DNA of 64,000 bases, taken from positions 474,001 to 538,000 of the forward strand of contig JADKKO010000002.1 of assembly GCA_016720465.1 (NCBI GenBank). The letters are read 5' to 3'. The notes below the pieces were generated by a model. That model did no database searches. It saw only the letters and a list, made by a program, of their open reading frames with translations, and was not told the DNA's origin. Below, piece after piece: positions 1 to 7,979 of the stretch (position 1 is the stretch's first letter; each line of letters begins with the position of its first letter). The translations under genes and the position numbers were made by a program. Source of the stretch: Holophagaceae bacterium (GTDB lineage Bacteria > Acidobacteriota > Holophagae > Holophagales > Holophagaceae).

Positions 1-779
1 TCCTTGTAATAGCTTTCAGCTGCACGTGCCCAGAAGGCATCGGCGCCCTCACGGAGCATGGGCGCGAGATCGGGAGGCAGGAAGAAAGAGTCGAAAAAGG
101 GTGCTTGCCGGGTGGAATGAAGTGCGTACGGCACATCTGGAAATGGTGGTATATCCCGGAATATGAAAACTTTCTTGTTCCCCGAGGTGCTCTGCTCAGG
201 CTTGTGCGTCTGAGAAGGGGACACCAAACTCGGGAAAGGGAATTGAAGGGGTAATTCGACAATGAGCTGTTTGATAGCAAAGACGTTCGCGAATTGAATG
301 TGTAACGAGTTTGGCGAGCTGGCTGGCAGCGGGGAGTGGCCCCCCATGGATTTGTCTGAGGAGAGACGCCAGCTCAGGTCCAACACACAATCAGAGGTGA
401 GTCCTGCAGGAATAACGACCTTCTCGCTTACGCCAAAACGAGCTGACTTCACGCTCCGTTCGGCAAAGTCTTTGCGCTGATTGAATGTCACAATACGGCC
501 ATCCTGCGTCACCACCCGGCTCTCAAAATTGTAGGCTTCCTTTGGGAAGGTCGGAAAGGACACCGCAGCTTTTCCTACCTCGCTCAGAATCCGAATGCGA
601 TAGATGTAATCCACAAATTTATTTTCGAAGCGGATGGTTTGAGAAAGGATCACCCCTCCTCTGATTCCCTTCGCAGGATCTTCCTTCATCCTCCACACCT
701 CAGCAGGAACGGGGTCCCATCCCGCCGTGGCAGTAATGGGGATGAAACAAGCCAGGGTGAAAATGAGGCCACGACGCAT
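1..779 (-). CDS. DUF3857-like secreted protein, N-terminal part (runs off left edge)
   Basis: Reading leftward from an ATG at 779 the frame stays open to the window edge (259 codons). The start follows a GAGGAAC ribosome site. The first ~19 residues look like a Sec signal peptide ending near TATAG. The next region (SQTIRFEN, YIYRIRILSEVGKAA) resembles the beta-rich DUF3857 domain that often precedes a transglutaminase-like domain in secreted proteins of Acidobacteria and Bacteroidetes. The part visible here stops before any transglutaminase Cys-His-Asp triad could appear, so function is unassigned. It is divergent from the MarR-like gene. Family assignment rests on pattern only. Confidence 0.6.
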   Translation of the reverse strand, partial: MRRGLIFTLACFIPITATAGWDPVPAEVWRMKEDPAKGIRGGVILSQTIRFENKFVDYIYRIRILSEVGKAAVSFPTFPKEAYNFESRVVTQDGRIVTFNQRKDFAERSVKSARFGVSEKVVIPAGLTSDCVLDLSWRLSSDKSMGGHSPLPASSPNSLHIQFANVFAIKQLIVELPLQFPFPSLVSPSQTHKPEQSTSGNKKVFIFRDIPPFPDVPYALHSTRQAPFFDSFFLPPDLAPMLREGADAFWARAAESYYK

Positions 780-862
780 ACTGTTCCTCGCTGGGGAAAA
801 GGTCATATTCGAAATCAGCCCGCCGAAAAAACTGTTGAACCACGCATAGGGGTAGCTTCTAA

Positions 863-877
863 ATTCAATTAATGAAT
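863..877. promoter_or_regulatory. Inverted repeat ATTCA-N5-TGAAT in a divergent promoter region
   Basis: An AT-rich island between two divergent genes contains ATTCA-N5-TGAAT, followed by another ATTTCAT. MarR-family proteins often bind AT-rich palindromes of this size next to their own gene. This could be such an operator, but the only support is position and symmetry. Confidence 0.25.
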
Positions 878-1051
878 AGATCATTTCATACTTTGCGGAT
901 AGCAAGTTAACAGACATGCGCACCCGGTCCGGTTCGCCTCGCGGACAACGGAGGCCTCGATTTCCCGGAAGCGCCCACGCGGAAATGAGCGGTCGGAAGT
1001 TCCTCCCGGCGCGTGATGCCTTGACCGATCCTGCGCCCGGAGGGGACCCTG

Positions 1052-1423
1052 GTGGCATGCGTCCCGTGGACCCCAGATCTCGCGCGAGCTGGGGGGCTTT
1101 TCCTTCCCCTTCTGGGCCGGGAGGAAGGCATCACCCGACGGGAATTGGCCACCCGGGTGGGGCTCGATCCCGCCACCCTGTCTGTCGCGCTGCGGAAATT
1201 GGAGGAGACGGGGATCATCGAGCCGCCCACGACTCCCGAAAACCGCCAGTCGCGGCGAGTAAGGTGCGCCCCCATGATCCAGCACCTCGGAGCGATCCTG
1301 AAGATGCTGAAGGAACTCGATGAGCTGGCCTTGGAGGGCATTCCTGAGAAGGAGATCGTCCTGGCCCGGCGGATGCTCGCGAAGATCCACCAGAACCTCG
1401 CTTCCGCCCAGGCCAGGAAATAA
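1052..1423 (+). CDS. Short MarR-like winged-helix regulator, possibly truncated
   Basis: A 123-residue frame starting at GTG 1052, the only plausible start because in-frame stops lie at 986 and 1022. Residues ~27-60 form a winged helix (EGITRRELATRVGLDPATLS) with the MarR-type layout of recognition helix plus wing. The C-terminus (KELDELALEGI...LARRMLAKI) resembles the MarR dimerisation helix. It lacks the usual first ~20-30 residues and part of the wing-to-helix segment, since MarR proteins are commonly about 140-150 residues. It may be a divergent small regulator or a decaying one. No good ribosome site is visible. It converges on pqiC. Confidence 0.5.
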   Translation: MACVPWTPDLARAGGLFLPLLGREEGITRRELATRVGLDPATLSVALRKLEETGIIEPPTTPENRQSRRVRCAPMIQHLGAILKMLKELDELALEGIPEKEIVLARRMLAKIHQNLASAQARK

Positions 1424-1438
1424 GAGCCGGAGAGGCGC

Positions 1439-2038
1439 CTAGCGGCCGGCCGGCAGGGACCTCAGGCCCGTGGCAATCTCGCGGCTCAAGTCCCCGAGGA
1501 TCTGGCTGTGCGCCGCCAGGAGGGCCTCCGCGTCCAGCCCTTGGACGGGCCTTTGAAGGGTCGTCCTCTTAAACAGCAGGGCTGGGCCGCCTTGAGGAGG
1601 CGCCACCATCCATGTGGCCTGCAGGGTGAGTGTGCCGCCGGGCTTACCGTCCAACCTGTGCACATCCACCTCAATGCGATGGGTGGCTTTCACACGTTCG
1701 CCGTAGGGATAGGCCACCACCATGCCACTGCCCGTCAGCAGGGCGATGTTTTCGACCAGGATCCGCTGGATGTCCTTGTCCAGGCTGTTGCCCCAGCGAT
1801 GCGACTCCATCAGGCTCAAGGCCCCCGGGCCGGCCTCCTGCACCATCTGGGGCCTTTGGAGCATCTCGGGCAATCGCACGGGCATGATCTCCAGAGCCAG
1901 GGAAGTCTGGGGAGTCGCCTGTCGCCCTGCTTCCATGGGCATGGGGCTGAGGGTGTGCAGCACTTCAAGGTTCGGCCGCGCGCATCCGATTCCCGCGGCC
2001 AGGGCCAGGATGAGGCAGGGAAGCGCCAATCGGATCAT
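1439..2038 (-). CDS. pqiC: PqiC-like outer-membrane lipoprotein of an MCE transporter
   Basis: A 199-residue protein with a lipoprotein signal peptide (lipobox AGIGC, lipidated Cys at about residue 19). The body resembles the ABC-type transport auxiliary lipoprotein family (PqiC/YmbA, DUF330). Its start overlaps the pqiB stop by 4 nt (ATGA), so translation is coupled. In the PqiABC system PqiC sits on the inner face of the outer membrane and docks the PqiB needle, giving a lipid path across the envelope. Sequence supports family and cellular location; lipid transport is from family knowledge. Confidence 0.8.
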   Translation of the reverse strand: MIRLALPCLILALAAGIGCARPNLEVLHTLSPMPMEAGRQATPQTSLALEIMPVRLPEMLQRPQMVQEAGPGALSLMESHRWGNSLDKDIQRILVENIALLTGSGMVVAYPYGERVKATHRIEVDVHRLDGKPGGTLTLQATWMVAPPQGGPALLFKRTTLQRPVQGLDAEALLAAHSQILGDLSREIATGLRSLPAGR

Positions 2039-3675
2039 TTGGGTTTTCCTTTTCCGAAGATCAAGGATTCGGGGTGCCGTTCCAGGGTCTCCGCCAGATC
2101 GCGCAAGGCCCGGGCGGCCTTGTTGAATTCCTCCAGCGCGCTGCGCAGGTCCTGCTGGGTCGGGGAATCGGAACGGAGGGTTTTCTCCAGGGTCGCCAGG
2201 GTGGCCTGGCCTTGGGCCAGCGTGGCCTCAGCCTGGGGCACGGTCTTCTCATCCAGGCGGGCCATCAGCGCCTTGGCCTGTTTCAGCGTCTCCCTCAACA
2301 CTGGAATGCTCGAGCGCAATTCGCCAACGACATCCTCCAGCGGAAGTTTCTGAAGTCGCTCGGAGAACTTGGTGAGGTTGGCCACCATGGTCGTCATGGC
2401 GCCCATGGTGGAGGGGATGGCCGGAATCTCCTCGTATTTTCCGTACCGGCCGATGCTCCGGGGCGGGGCGTCCGGATGGAAGCCCAGATCCACGAACAGG
2501 CTGCCGGTCAGCAGGGAGGCCGTCTTGAGCTGGGCGCGGAGTCCCCGCTTCACCAGCCTCTGGACCAGGGTTTTCGTGGAGGCATCCTTCGGACCCACCA
2601 CCGAGAACCGCTCCGGCTCCAGCGCGATGAGCACGGGGATCTTTCCGTCGAGGCTGCCGGAATGGAATTCGAGTTTGAAGTCCTCCACCTGGCCCACCTG
2701 GATGCCCTGGTACTCAACTGGGGCGCCCCGCGTCAGTCCCCTCACGGATTCATCGAAATTCACCACATAGTAGTGGCGGTTGGTGAGCTCTTTTTCGTAG
2801 ATCTTTTCGCGGCTCGGATAAAGGGTGAAAACATGGCCCGGCGGGGCGGCGCCGCTCCCGTCCAGGCTCATGGGGTTCTCGAAGGCGATGCCCCCGATGA
2901 GCAGGTCCACCAGGGAATCCGACCGCATCCGGAGGCCGTTGGCATCCACCGTCAGCCCCAACCCTCCCGAATCCCAGAAGCGGGTGTCCGTGCGCACCAG
3001 ATCAGCGTAGGGGGCGTTGATGAAGATCTTGATGGAAACGCCCATCCCCTGCTTATCGAGATCGAATCCCGCCACTTCGCCCACGCGGATCTGCCGGAAA
3101 TGCACCGGGGAGCCGATATTCAACGAGCCCAGCCGCTCGGCCCGGAGCCTGAACAGGGCGCCGGGCCGCTGGGACGTGTCGATGCTCGGTGTTTCCATGC
3201 CCGTGTAATCCCTGGCGAACAGGGTGGCCTCGCCGGGCTTGCCTGGATCCATTCCGATGTAGGCCCCGGAGAGCAGCGTCCCCAGGCCCGAAATGCCACC
3301 GGAGCCGATGCGCGCCCGGACGATCCAGAAACGGCTATTTTCGGAGAGCAGCCTGGCCGCCTCCCGTTTCATCTCGGCCTTGACCACCACATGGCTGAGG
3401 TCGCGGCTCAGGCTGATGGCGGAGACCTTGCCGATTTCGACATCCTTGTAGCGGATGCGCGTCTGGCCGGCCTCCAGGCCTTCGGCGCCGAGGAAGGTGA
3501 TGGTGATGGTCGGACCCGTCTCTGCGTAGGCCCGCACCGCCATCCAGATGCCGATGAAGGCCGCCACGAGCGGGATCAACCAGACGATGGAGGGCCGCCG
3601 CCGGACCTGCACTTTGGCCTCGGGCACGCCGCCTTGCGGCGAGGATTCGGGCCGGTCATCCAAGGGCTCACCCAT
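2035..3675 (-). CDS. pqiB: PqiB, MCE-domain intermembrane transport protein
   Basis: A 546-residue protein with one N-terminal membrane segment (~residues 29-48, IVWLIPLVAAFIGIWMAV) and three MCE domains, recognisable by repeated motifs: RIRYKDVEIGKV, PVHFRQIRVGEV and PVEYQGIQVGQV. The last ~110 residues form a coiled coil rich in Leu, Glu and Lys, as in E. coli PqiB (546 aa), whose helices build a long periplasmic needle. It overlaps pqiA by 8 nt and pqiC by 4 nt, so the three genes form one tightly coupled operon. Expected role: periplasm-spanning tunnel for lipids or hydrophobic molecules. Confidence 0.92.
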   Translation of the reverse strand: MGEPLDDRPESSPQGGVPEAKVQVRRRPSIVWLIPLVAAFIGIWMAVRAYAETGPTITITFLGAEGLEAGQTRIRYKDVEIGKVSAISLSRDLSHVVVKAEMKREAARLLSENSRFWIVRARIGSGGISGLGTLLSGAYIGMDPGKPGEATLFARDYTGMETPSIDTSQRPGALFRLRAERLGSLNIGSPVHFRQIRVGEVAGFDLDKQGMGVSIKIFINAPYADLVRTDTRFWDSGGLGLTVDANGLRMRSDSLVDLLIGGIAFENPMSLDGSGAAPPGHVFTLYPSREKIYEKELTNRHYYVVNFDESVRGLTRGAPVEYQGIQVGQVEDFKLEFHSGSLDGKIPVLIALEPERFSVVGPKDASTKTLVQRLVKRGLRAQLKTASLLTGSLFVDLGFHPDAPPRSIGRYGKYEEIPAIPSTMGAMTTMVANLTKFSERLQKLPLEDVVGELRSSIPVLRETLKQAKALMARLDEKTVPQAEATLAQGQATLATLEKTLRSDSPTQQDLRSALEEFNKAARALRDLAETLERHPESLIFGKGKPK

Positions 3676-4984
3676 GTTCAGGCTCCTTCCGCCGGCGAGG
3701 CGCCAAGGTCAAAGAATCCCAGACGAGCCGGGGGTCGAAACACCGGACCGCCAGCATGGTCGAGAACACCATCAGGGCGAAGGCCACCGAACCGGGGCCG
3801 GGCGTGATGTTCGCAACATTGCCGATCTCCACCAGGGCGACCATGAGAGTGATGACGAAGATATCGACCATGGACCAGCGTCCCACCATTTCCGTTAGCC
3901 GGTACAGCCGCGCCCGGTGTTCGGGCCACCGCGCGGAGCCCCGCTGCTCTGACACCAGGAGGAATGCGAGGATGATGATTTTCAGGATGGGCACCGCCAC
4001 GCTGGCGATGAAAATGATCAAGGCCAAAGGCCAGGAGCCCGTGCGCAGGAAATAGAAGACACCGCCCATGATGGTGTCGGACTGGGTGTGCCCCAGGGAG
4101 ACCACCCGCATCACCGGCAACAGATTCGCAGGGAGATACAGCAGGATGGCTGTGATGAGCAGGGCCCAGGTGCGCTCCCGGCTGTTCAGTTTCCGGCTCT
4201 GCAGCGTCGCTCCGCACCGCGGGCAGGCCGCCTTTGCCTGGGTGCAGAGGAGCCCGCAGGTGGGACAAGCGGACAGGTTCGCCTCGCGGGCGGTGCGGGC
4301 CCCCGCGGGAGGCGCGCTGGCGCATCCGGCGGAATGGCTCCCCAAAGCGTCCCACACCGCCCCGGTATCCAGGGCCGACACCGCAGCGGCAGCCACCACG
4401 ATGAAGATCCCCAGCCCATAAAGGGAAGGGCCGGGCACCACCACGGCCATCTTGGCGAGTTTCACGTAGGACACCATGATTCCCAGGATGAAGACTTCCG
4501 CCATCCCCCAGGCGCCAAACTGCTCCACGATCCGGAAGACCCACACGGTCCATCGGTTGGAATGCCCCCACTTGACCTGCAGCAGCACATAGATCGTGCC
4601 GCCGAGATGGGCCACCGGAGCGAGGATCACCGTGGTGATCAGCACCGCCGCCAGCCAAGGCCAGCCCAGGTTCGAGAGGATGCGCGCGCAACCCGGGATC
4701 GAGGCTTCCTGGACCACGCCGTGGAGGCGGAGCGAAAGCAGGGGAAACGCATTCGCGAGGCAGAACAGGATCAGGGCCGCGGCGTGCAGCGCCAGCGCCA
4801 CGTCCAGGGAATCGGATCCCCCTCTTCTCAGGATGGCGCCGCACCGTGTGCAGGAGGAGGTGCCGCCTTTGGGCGGCGCCTTCACCCGATGCAGCAGATC
4901 GCATTCCGGGCAGGCCATGAGCACCGGGCCTGGGGCGACAGGGGAGATCCGGGAAGCATCCGCCATCAGAACCGGAGCATCCAT
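3668..4984 (-). CDS. pqiA: PqiA, inner-membrane subunit with two zinc-ribbon motifs
   Basis: A 438-residue integral membrane protein. It has two tandem PqiA halves, each starting with a zinc ribbon (CPEC...CTRC near residue 24; CPTCGLLC...CPRC near residue 240) followed by about four membrane segments. Length and layout match PqiA. It is the first gene of pqiABC. The most upstream ATG lies inside a hairpin on the coding strand (ATCCTGGC...GCCAGGAT, ~4983-5008); an internal ATG six codons later is an alternative start. PqiA presumably feeds or gates the PqiB tunnel at the inner membrane. Confidence 0.9.
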   Translation of the reverse strand: MDAPVLMADASRISPVAPGPVLMACPECDLLHRVKAPPKGGTSSCTRCGAILRRGGSDSLDVALALHAAALILFCLANAFPLLSLRLHGVVQEASIPGCARILSNLGWPWLAAVLITTVILAPVAHLGGTIYVLLQVKWGHSNRWTVWVFRIVEQFGAWGMAEVFILGIMVSYVKLAKMAVVVPGPSLYGLGIFIVVAAAAVSALDTGAVWDALGSHSAGCASAPPAGARTAREANLSACPTCGLLCTQAKAACPRCGATLQSRKLNSRERTWALLITAILLYLPANLLPVMRVVSLGHTQSDTIMGGVFYFLRTGSWPLALIIFIASVAVPILKIIILAFLLVSEQRGSARWPEHRARLYRLTEMVGRWSMVDIFVITLMVALVEIGNVANITPGPGSVAFALMVFSTMLAVRCFDPRLVWDSLTLAPRRRKEPEHG

Positions 4985-5286
4985 CCTGGCCGCTGCCCGG
5001 GCCAGGATCCTGACTGTACGGCAGGACCAGGCAGGAGGCGGAACGCCTTTTTTTTACTCATGCGGGCTGGGCTCTGGGTGTTTCGCAAGCAGCCCCCTCC
5101 TGAGCAGGAAGTTTGGTTCCGGGATCAAATCAACGAGATCGTTCAAGGATTCTGAACCCAGCGGGCCAGCCCGGCAACCGGAAGGATGCGCCGCCCGTCT
5201 CCCAAGCCGATAGCTTGCGGCCCGAACCCACGGGTACCGTGGGAAGCGGCCACTCCCCATTCCACGATCAGGTTTAGACTCAGACC
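4985..5286. other. 302-bp divergent intergenic region
   Basis: No gene is apparent. Besides the hairpin at the pqiA start, it holds a short stem AGGCG-gaa-CGCCT followed by eight T (5036-5055), terminator-like on the + strand although no + strand gene ends there. A compact hairpin CCCACGG-gta-CCGTGGG lies at 5227-5243, about 45 bp before the next gene. The region must contain promoters for pqiA and the lipoprotein gene, but I cannot assign -35/-10 boxes. Confidence 0.4.
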
Positions 5287-6435
5287 ATGATCCACGAGCC
5301 TTCGCCTGTTCAGCCACGGGTATCCCTCCGGGATGCAGAGCCGGTGGATGGAGATCGGAGGCGATTGCTTTCGGCCATGGCCCTCAGCCCCTTGATTGGA
5401 TGGCTGGGTTCCTGCTCGGGAAGCTCGAACAACGGGGACCCGCCACCCTCGGCCCCCACCCGCACCTGGAAGATGGGATTCTCTCCCCAACCGTCCCGGC
5501 CTGATGCAGCAACCTTGCTCCACGGCGTGGACCTTTGGAGCGTGCGCTCCGAATTGGCGGCCATCCACGAGGAGCTGCCCTGGACGGACCTGCTGGCCGG
5601 GCAATCGCCGGACGCGGTCCTGGACCGCGATACGGTGCCGCTTGTGGACTACCTCCGCGGCAAGGGCCTGCAATTGATGTTCATGGCGGACCTCACCGAT
5701 GGCCTATCCCGAGGCGAGGAGGCGCCTCAGTTGCGCAAGCTGGGCCGAAGCATTTCCGAGCCCGCCGTGCAGAAGGTCTACCGGGATTACGTGCTGGCGG
5801 TGTCCAGGAAACTCCACCCGGCGATCCTGGGCCTGGCAGCCGAGACCAACCTGACCCGGGCCCTCGCGCCCGCCTTGTATGCGGCGGAGGTCCAGGCGGC
5901 CAATGCCGCTGCCGCAGAGCTCCGCGCGGTCCAGAGTCCAGCCATCCAGTTGGTGAGCATCCAGGTCGAAACGGCCTGGGGAAAAATGGCTGGATCGTCA
6001 ACCTTTGTCGGCATCGGCACAGACCTGGCGGACTTTCCCTTCCTCCAGATGCTCGGCCTCTCCTCCTATCCTTACTTCGCCTATGCCCAGCCGGAGGATC
6101 TCCCCCCCGATTACTACAGCCGGTTGTTGGCTGGACGCGGCCTGCCCGCCATGGTCACCGAAGGCGGGTGGACCAGCGCCACTTCGGGCAGCATCCAATC
6201 CACGCCCGAGAAACAAGCCAGGTACCTCCCCATCCACGCCCGCCTTCTGGATAGCATCAACGCTCGGGGACTCATCCAGCTCATCTTTGCGGATCTGGAC
6301 CTGTCCGGTTGGCCGCCACCCATCCCGCCGAACCTGCCCTTGTTCACCGACATCGGCCTGACCGATAGCGACTTCCACGCCAAGCCTGCCTTGACCGCAT
6401 GGGATTCGCTCCATTCGCGCAAAGTGGTTTCCTGA
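5287..6435 (+). CDS. Tat-type lipoprotein with a glycosidase-like TIM-barrel fold
   Basis: A 382-residue protein. The N-terminus has a twin-arginine run (DGDRRRLLSA), a hydrophobic stretch and a lipobox (WLGSC, Cys at ~43), so it is probably exported folded and lipidated. The mature part alternates strands and helices with features of TIM-barrel glycosidases: an acidic residue in GLAAETNL, a second in MVTEGGWTS, and a late IQLIFADLD strand. The two Glu residues at strands 4 and 7 would suit a retaining clan GH-A enzyme of the GH53 or cellulase type. The substrate is unknown. Family level is inferred from pattern only. Confidence 0.5.
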   Translation: MIHEPSPVQPRVSLRDAEPVDGDRRRLLSAMALSPLIGWLGSCSGSSNNGDPPPSAPTRTWKMGFSPQPSRPDAATLLHGVDLWSVRSELAAIHEELPWTDLLAGQSPDAVLDRDTVPLVDYLRGKGLQLMFMADLTDGLSRGEEAPQLRKLGRSISEPAVQKVYRDYVLAVSRKLHPAILGLAAETNLTRALAPALYAAEVQAANAAAAELRAVQSPAIQLVSIQVETAWGKMAGSSTFVGIGTDLADFPFLQMLGLSSYPYFAYAQPEDLPPDYYSRLLAGRGLPAMVTEGGWTSATSGSIQSTPEKQARYLPIHARLLDSINARGLIQLIFADLDLSGWPPPIPPNLPLFTDIGLTDSDFHAKPALTAWDSLHSRKVVS

Positions 6436-6526
6436 TCCTTGCCCGGCTTTCGTTCCCGGGCCGGGATTCAGCCAGCTTCCTCGCGTGCGAATATTTGTCG
6501 CTACCTAAGCCAATTGCATCGGGCCT

Positions 6527-7978
6527 ATGATCTTAGAAATGACGCGACCCTTGATGAAGCCGCTGTACTCCTGGGCCTTTCCCGCCTGCCTCGGCTTGGC
6601 CTTGCAGGCCCAGGCTCCTCCTCCCCTCCCGGGCCTCCTCATCAGCCAGCAGAGCCGCACGGCCTTCGCGATCCAGGGGGCTGGAGCGAGGGCCGAGGGC
6701 ATCGGCGGGGCCTTCACGGCGGTTGCGGACGATGCCACGGCGGTGTCCTTCAATCCAGCGGGTCTAGGCCAGCTGCTCCAGCCGGAAGTATCCCTGGTCG
6801 GGATGACTTACCGCCGGGAGCTGGACAACCGGAATTTCATCTCCAATGACCAAGCCAAGCCCCTCAGCCTGTCGGATTCCCTGGCCCGGGACAAGCGCAG
6901 CCTGCCGACCTTCGCGAGCGCCTCGGTGCCCACCAAGTTCAGGGGCAAGAATCTGGTCTTCCAGTTGTCTTGGCAGCGGCTTTTCGATCTGGGCCAGGAG
7001 ACCACGCAAACCATCCAGGAAACGGATCCCATCGGAACGTTCCCCACGAAGTACCTGGCCCAGCGCATCCAGCAGAAAGGGCAGGTGGATGTGTGGTCCG
7101 CGGCCGTGGCCTACGATTTCTCGCCACGCTTCCTGGTGGGGGTCTCCTTCAATGTCTGGAGGGGATCATGGAATTTCCGGTCCAACAATGAGGAGAGCCT
7201 GCTGCCCCTGCCGAACCCGGAGACTGAATTCGTCCAGATCCAGGAAGACGTGAAATTGCGCGGCAGCAATTGGAATATCGGTGTGCTCTGGCGGTCTGAA
7301 AAACTCAATGTCGGCGCGGTCTACCGCGGCGCCTTCACGGCCCGGTTCGACAGCAGGATGACGACCAATTCCAATGTCGACGGCAGCTTGCTTCCGGCCA
7401 CGTTCACGGCGTCCTACCCGCTCCACTGGCCCGAGACCTATGGCGCTGGCCTTGCCTTCCGCCCCCACCAGCAATGGCTCCTCGCGCTGGATTGGACCCG
7501 CACGCGGTGGAGCCAGGCGACCTTCCTTGCCAAGGGCGAAAGCCTCGACAACCTGAACTTCTTCGATCTTCAAGCGGCGACCCGGACCCCGGACGCAGAG
7601 ACGCTCCGCTTTGGAATGGAGTACCTGGTCTTCGCCGGGAATTCCGTGGTGCCCCTGCGGATCGGCGTCTTCAAGGAACCCCAGCCCACGGCAGATCCCA
7701 CCAGCGGGGAAGACCGCGTGTTCCGCGGCTACACCCTGGGCATCGGCTGGAAGGCGCGTTCGATGGGCGTGGACCTAGCCTACAAATTCAGCCAGGGCAG
7801 CCGCAGGGCAAGCCAATTTCTTGAGGCCGACGAGATCGCCACCAACCGGGATGGTGTCCCCACCTCCCGGGGCCAGGAGAGCATCCACGACCACCGGATC
7901 TTCCTGTCCTTCAATTTCCGCTTCGGCAACGAGGGGGCGAACCGGCTGCTCCGTTGGTTCTTTGTGCAGGGGAACTGA
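6527..7978 (+). CDS. FadL/OmpP1/TodX-family outer-membrane porin
   Basis: A Sec signal peptide ending near LQAQA is followed by the N-terminal hatch signature of FadL-type channels (AGARAEGIGGAFTAVADDA...FNPAGL), then alternating hydrophobic strands typical of a 14-strand barrel, ending with aromatic-rich FLSFNFRFG. Members import hydrophobic compounds (fatty acids, aromatics) across the outer membrane. Three in-frame ATGs (6527, 6539, 6551) could start it; 6551 gives the cleanest signal peptide, but none has a strong ribosome site. The stop is directly followed by the GTG of the kinase gene, so the two are probably co-translated. Confidence 0.8.
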   Translation: MILEMTRPLMKPLYSWAFPACLGLALQAQAPPPLPGLLISQQSRTAFAIQGAGARAEGIGGAFTAVADDATAVSFNPAGLGQLLQPEVSLVGMTYRRELDNRNFISNDQAKPLSLSDSLARDKRSLPTFASASVPTKFRGKNLVFQLSWQRLFDLGQETTQTIQETDPIGTFPTKYLAQRIQQKGQVDVWSAAVAYDFSPRFLVGVSFNVWRGSWNFRSNNEESLLPLPNPETEFVQIQEDVKLRGSNWNIGVLWRSEKLNVGAVYRGAFTARFDSRMTTNSNVDGSLLPATFTASYPLHWPETYGAGLAFRPHQQWLLALDWTRTRWSQATFLAKGESLDNLNFFDLQAATRTPDAETLRFGMEYLVFAGNSVVPLRIGVFKEPQPTADPTSGEDRVFRGYTLGIGWKARSMGVDLAYKFSQGSRRASQFLEADEIATNRDGVPTSRGQESIHDHRIFLSFNFRFGNEGANRLLRWFFVQGN

Positions 7979-7979
7979 G

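Noticed and set aside
881..1390. Minus-strand frames over the MarR-like gene
   Set aside because: Both candidates are Pro/Arg/Gly-rich reverse reads, whereas the + strand frame has a clear winged helix.
2074..3807. 577-codon + strand frame opposite pqiB
   Set aside because: Shadow frame; pqiB on the other strand has three intact MCE domains and coupled neighbours.
4985..5286. Riboswitch upstream of the lipoprotein gene
   Set aside because: Two hairpins occur, but no recognised aptamer consensus and no metabolic gene downstream that would suit one.
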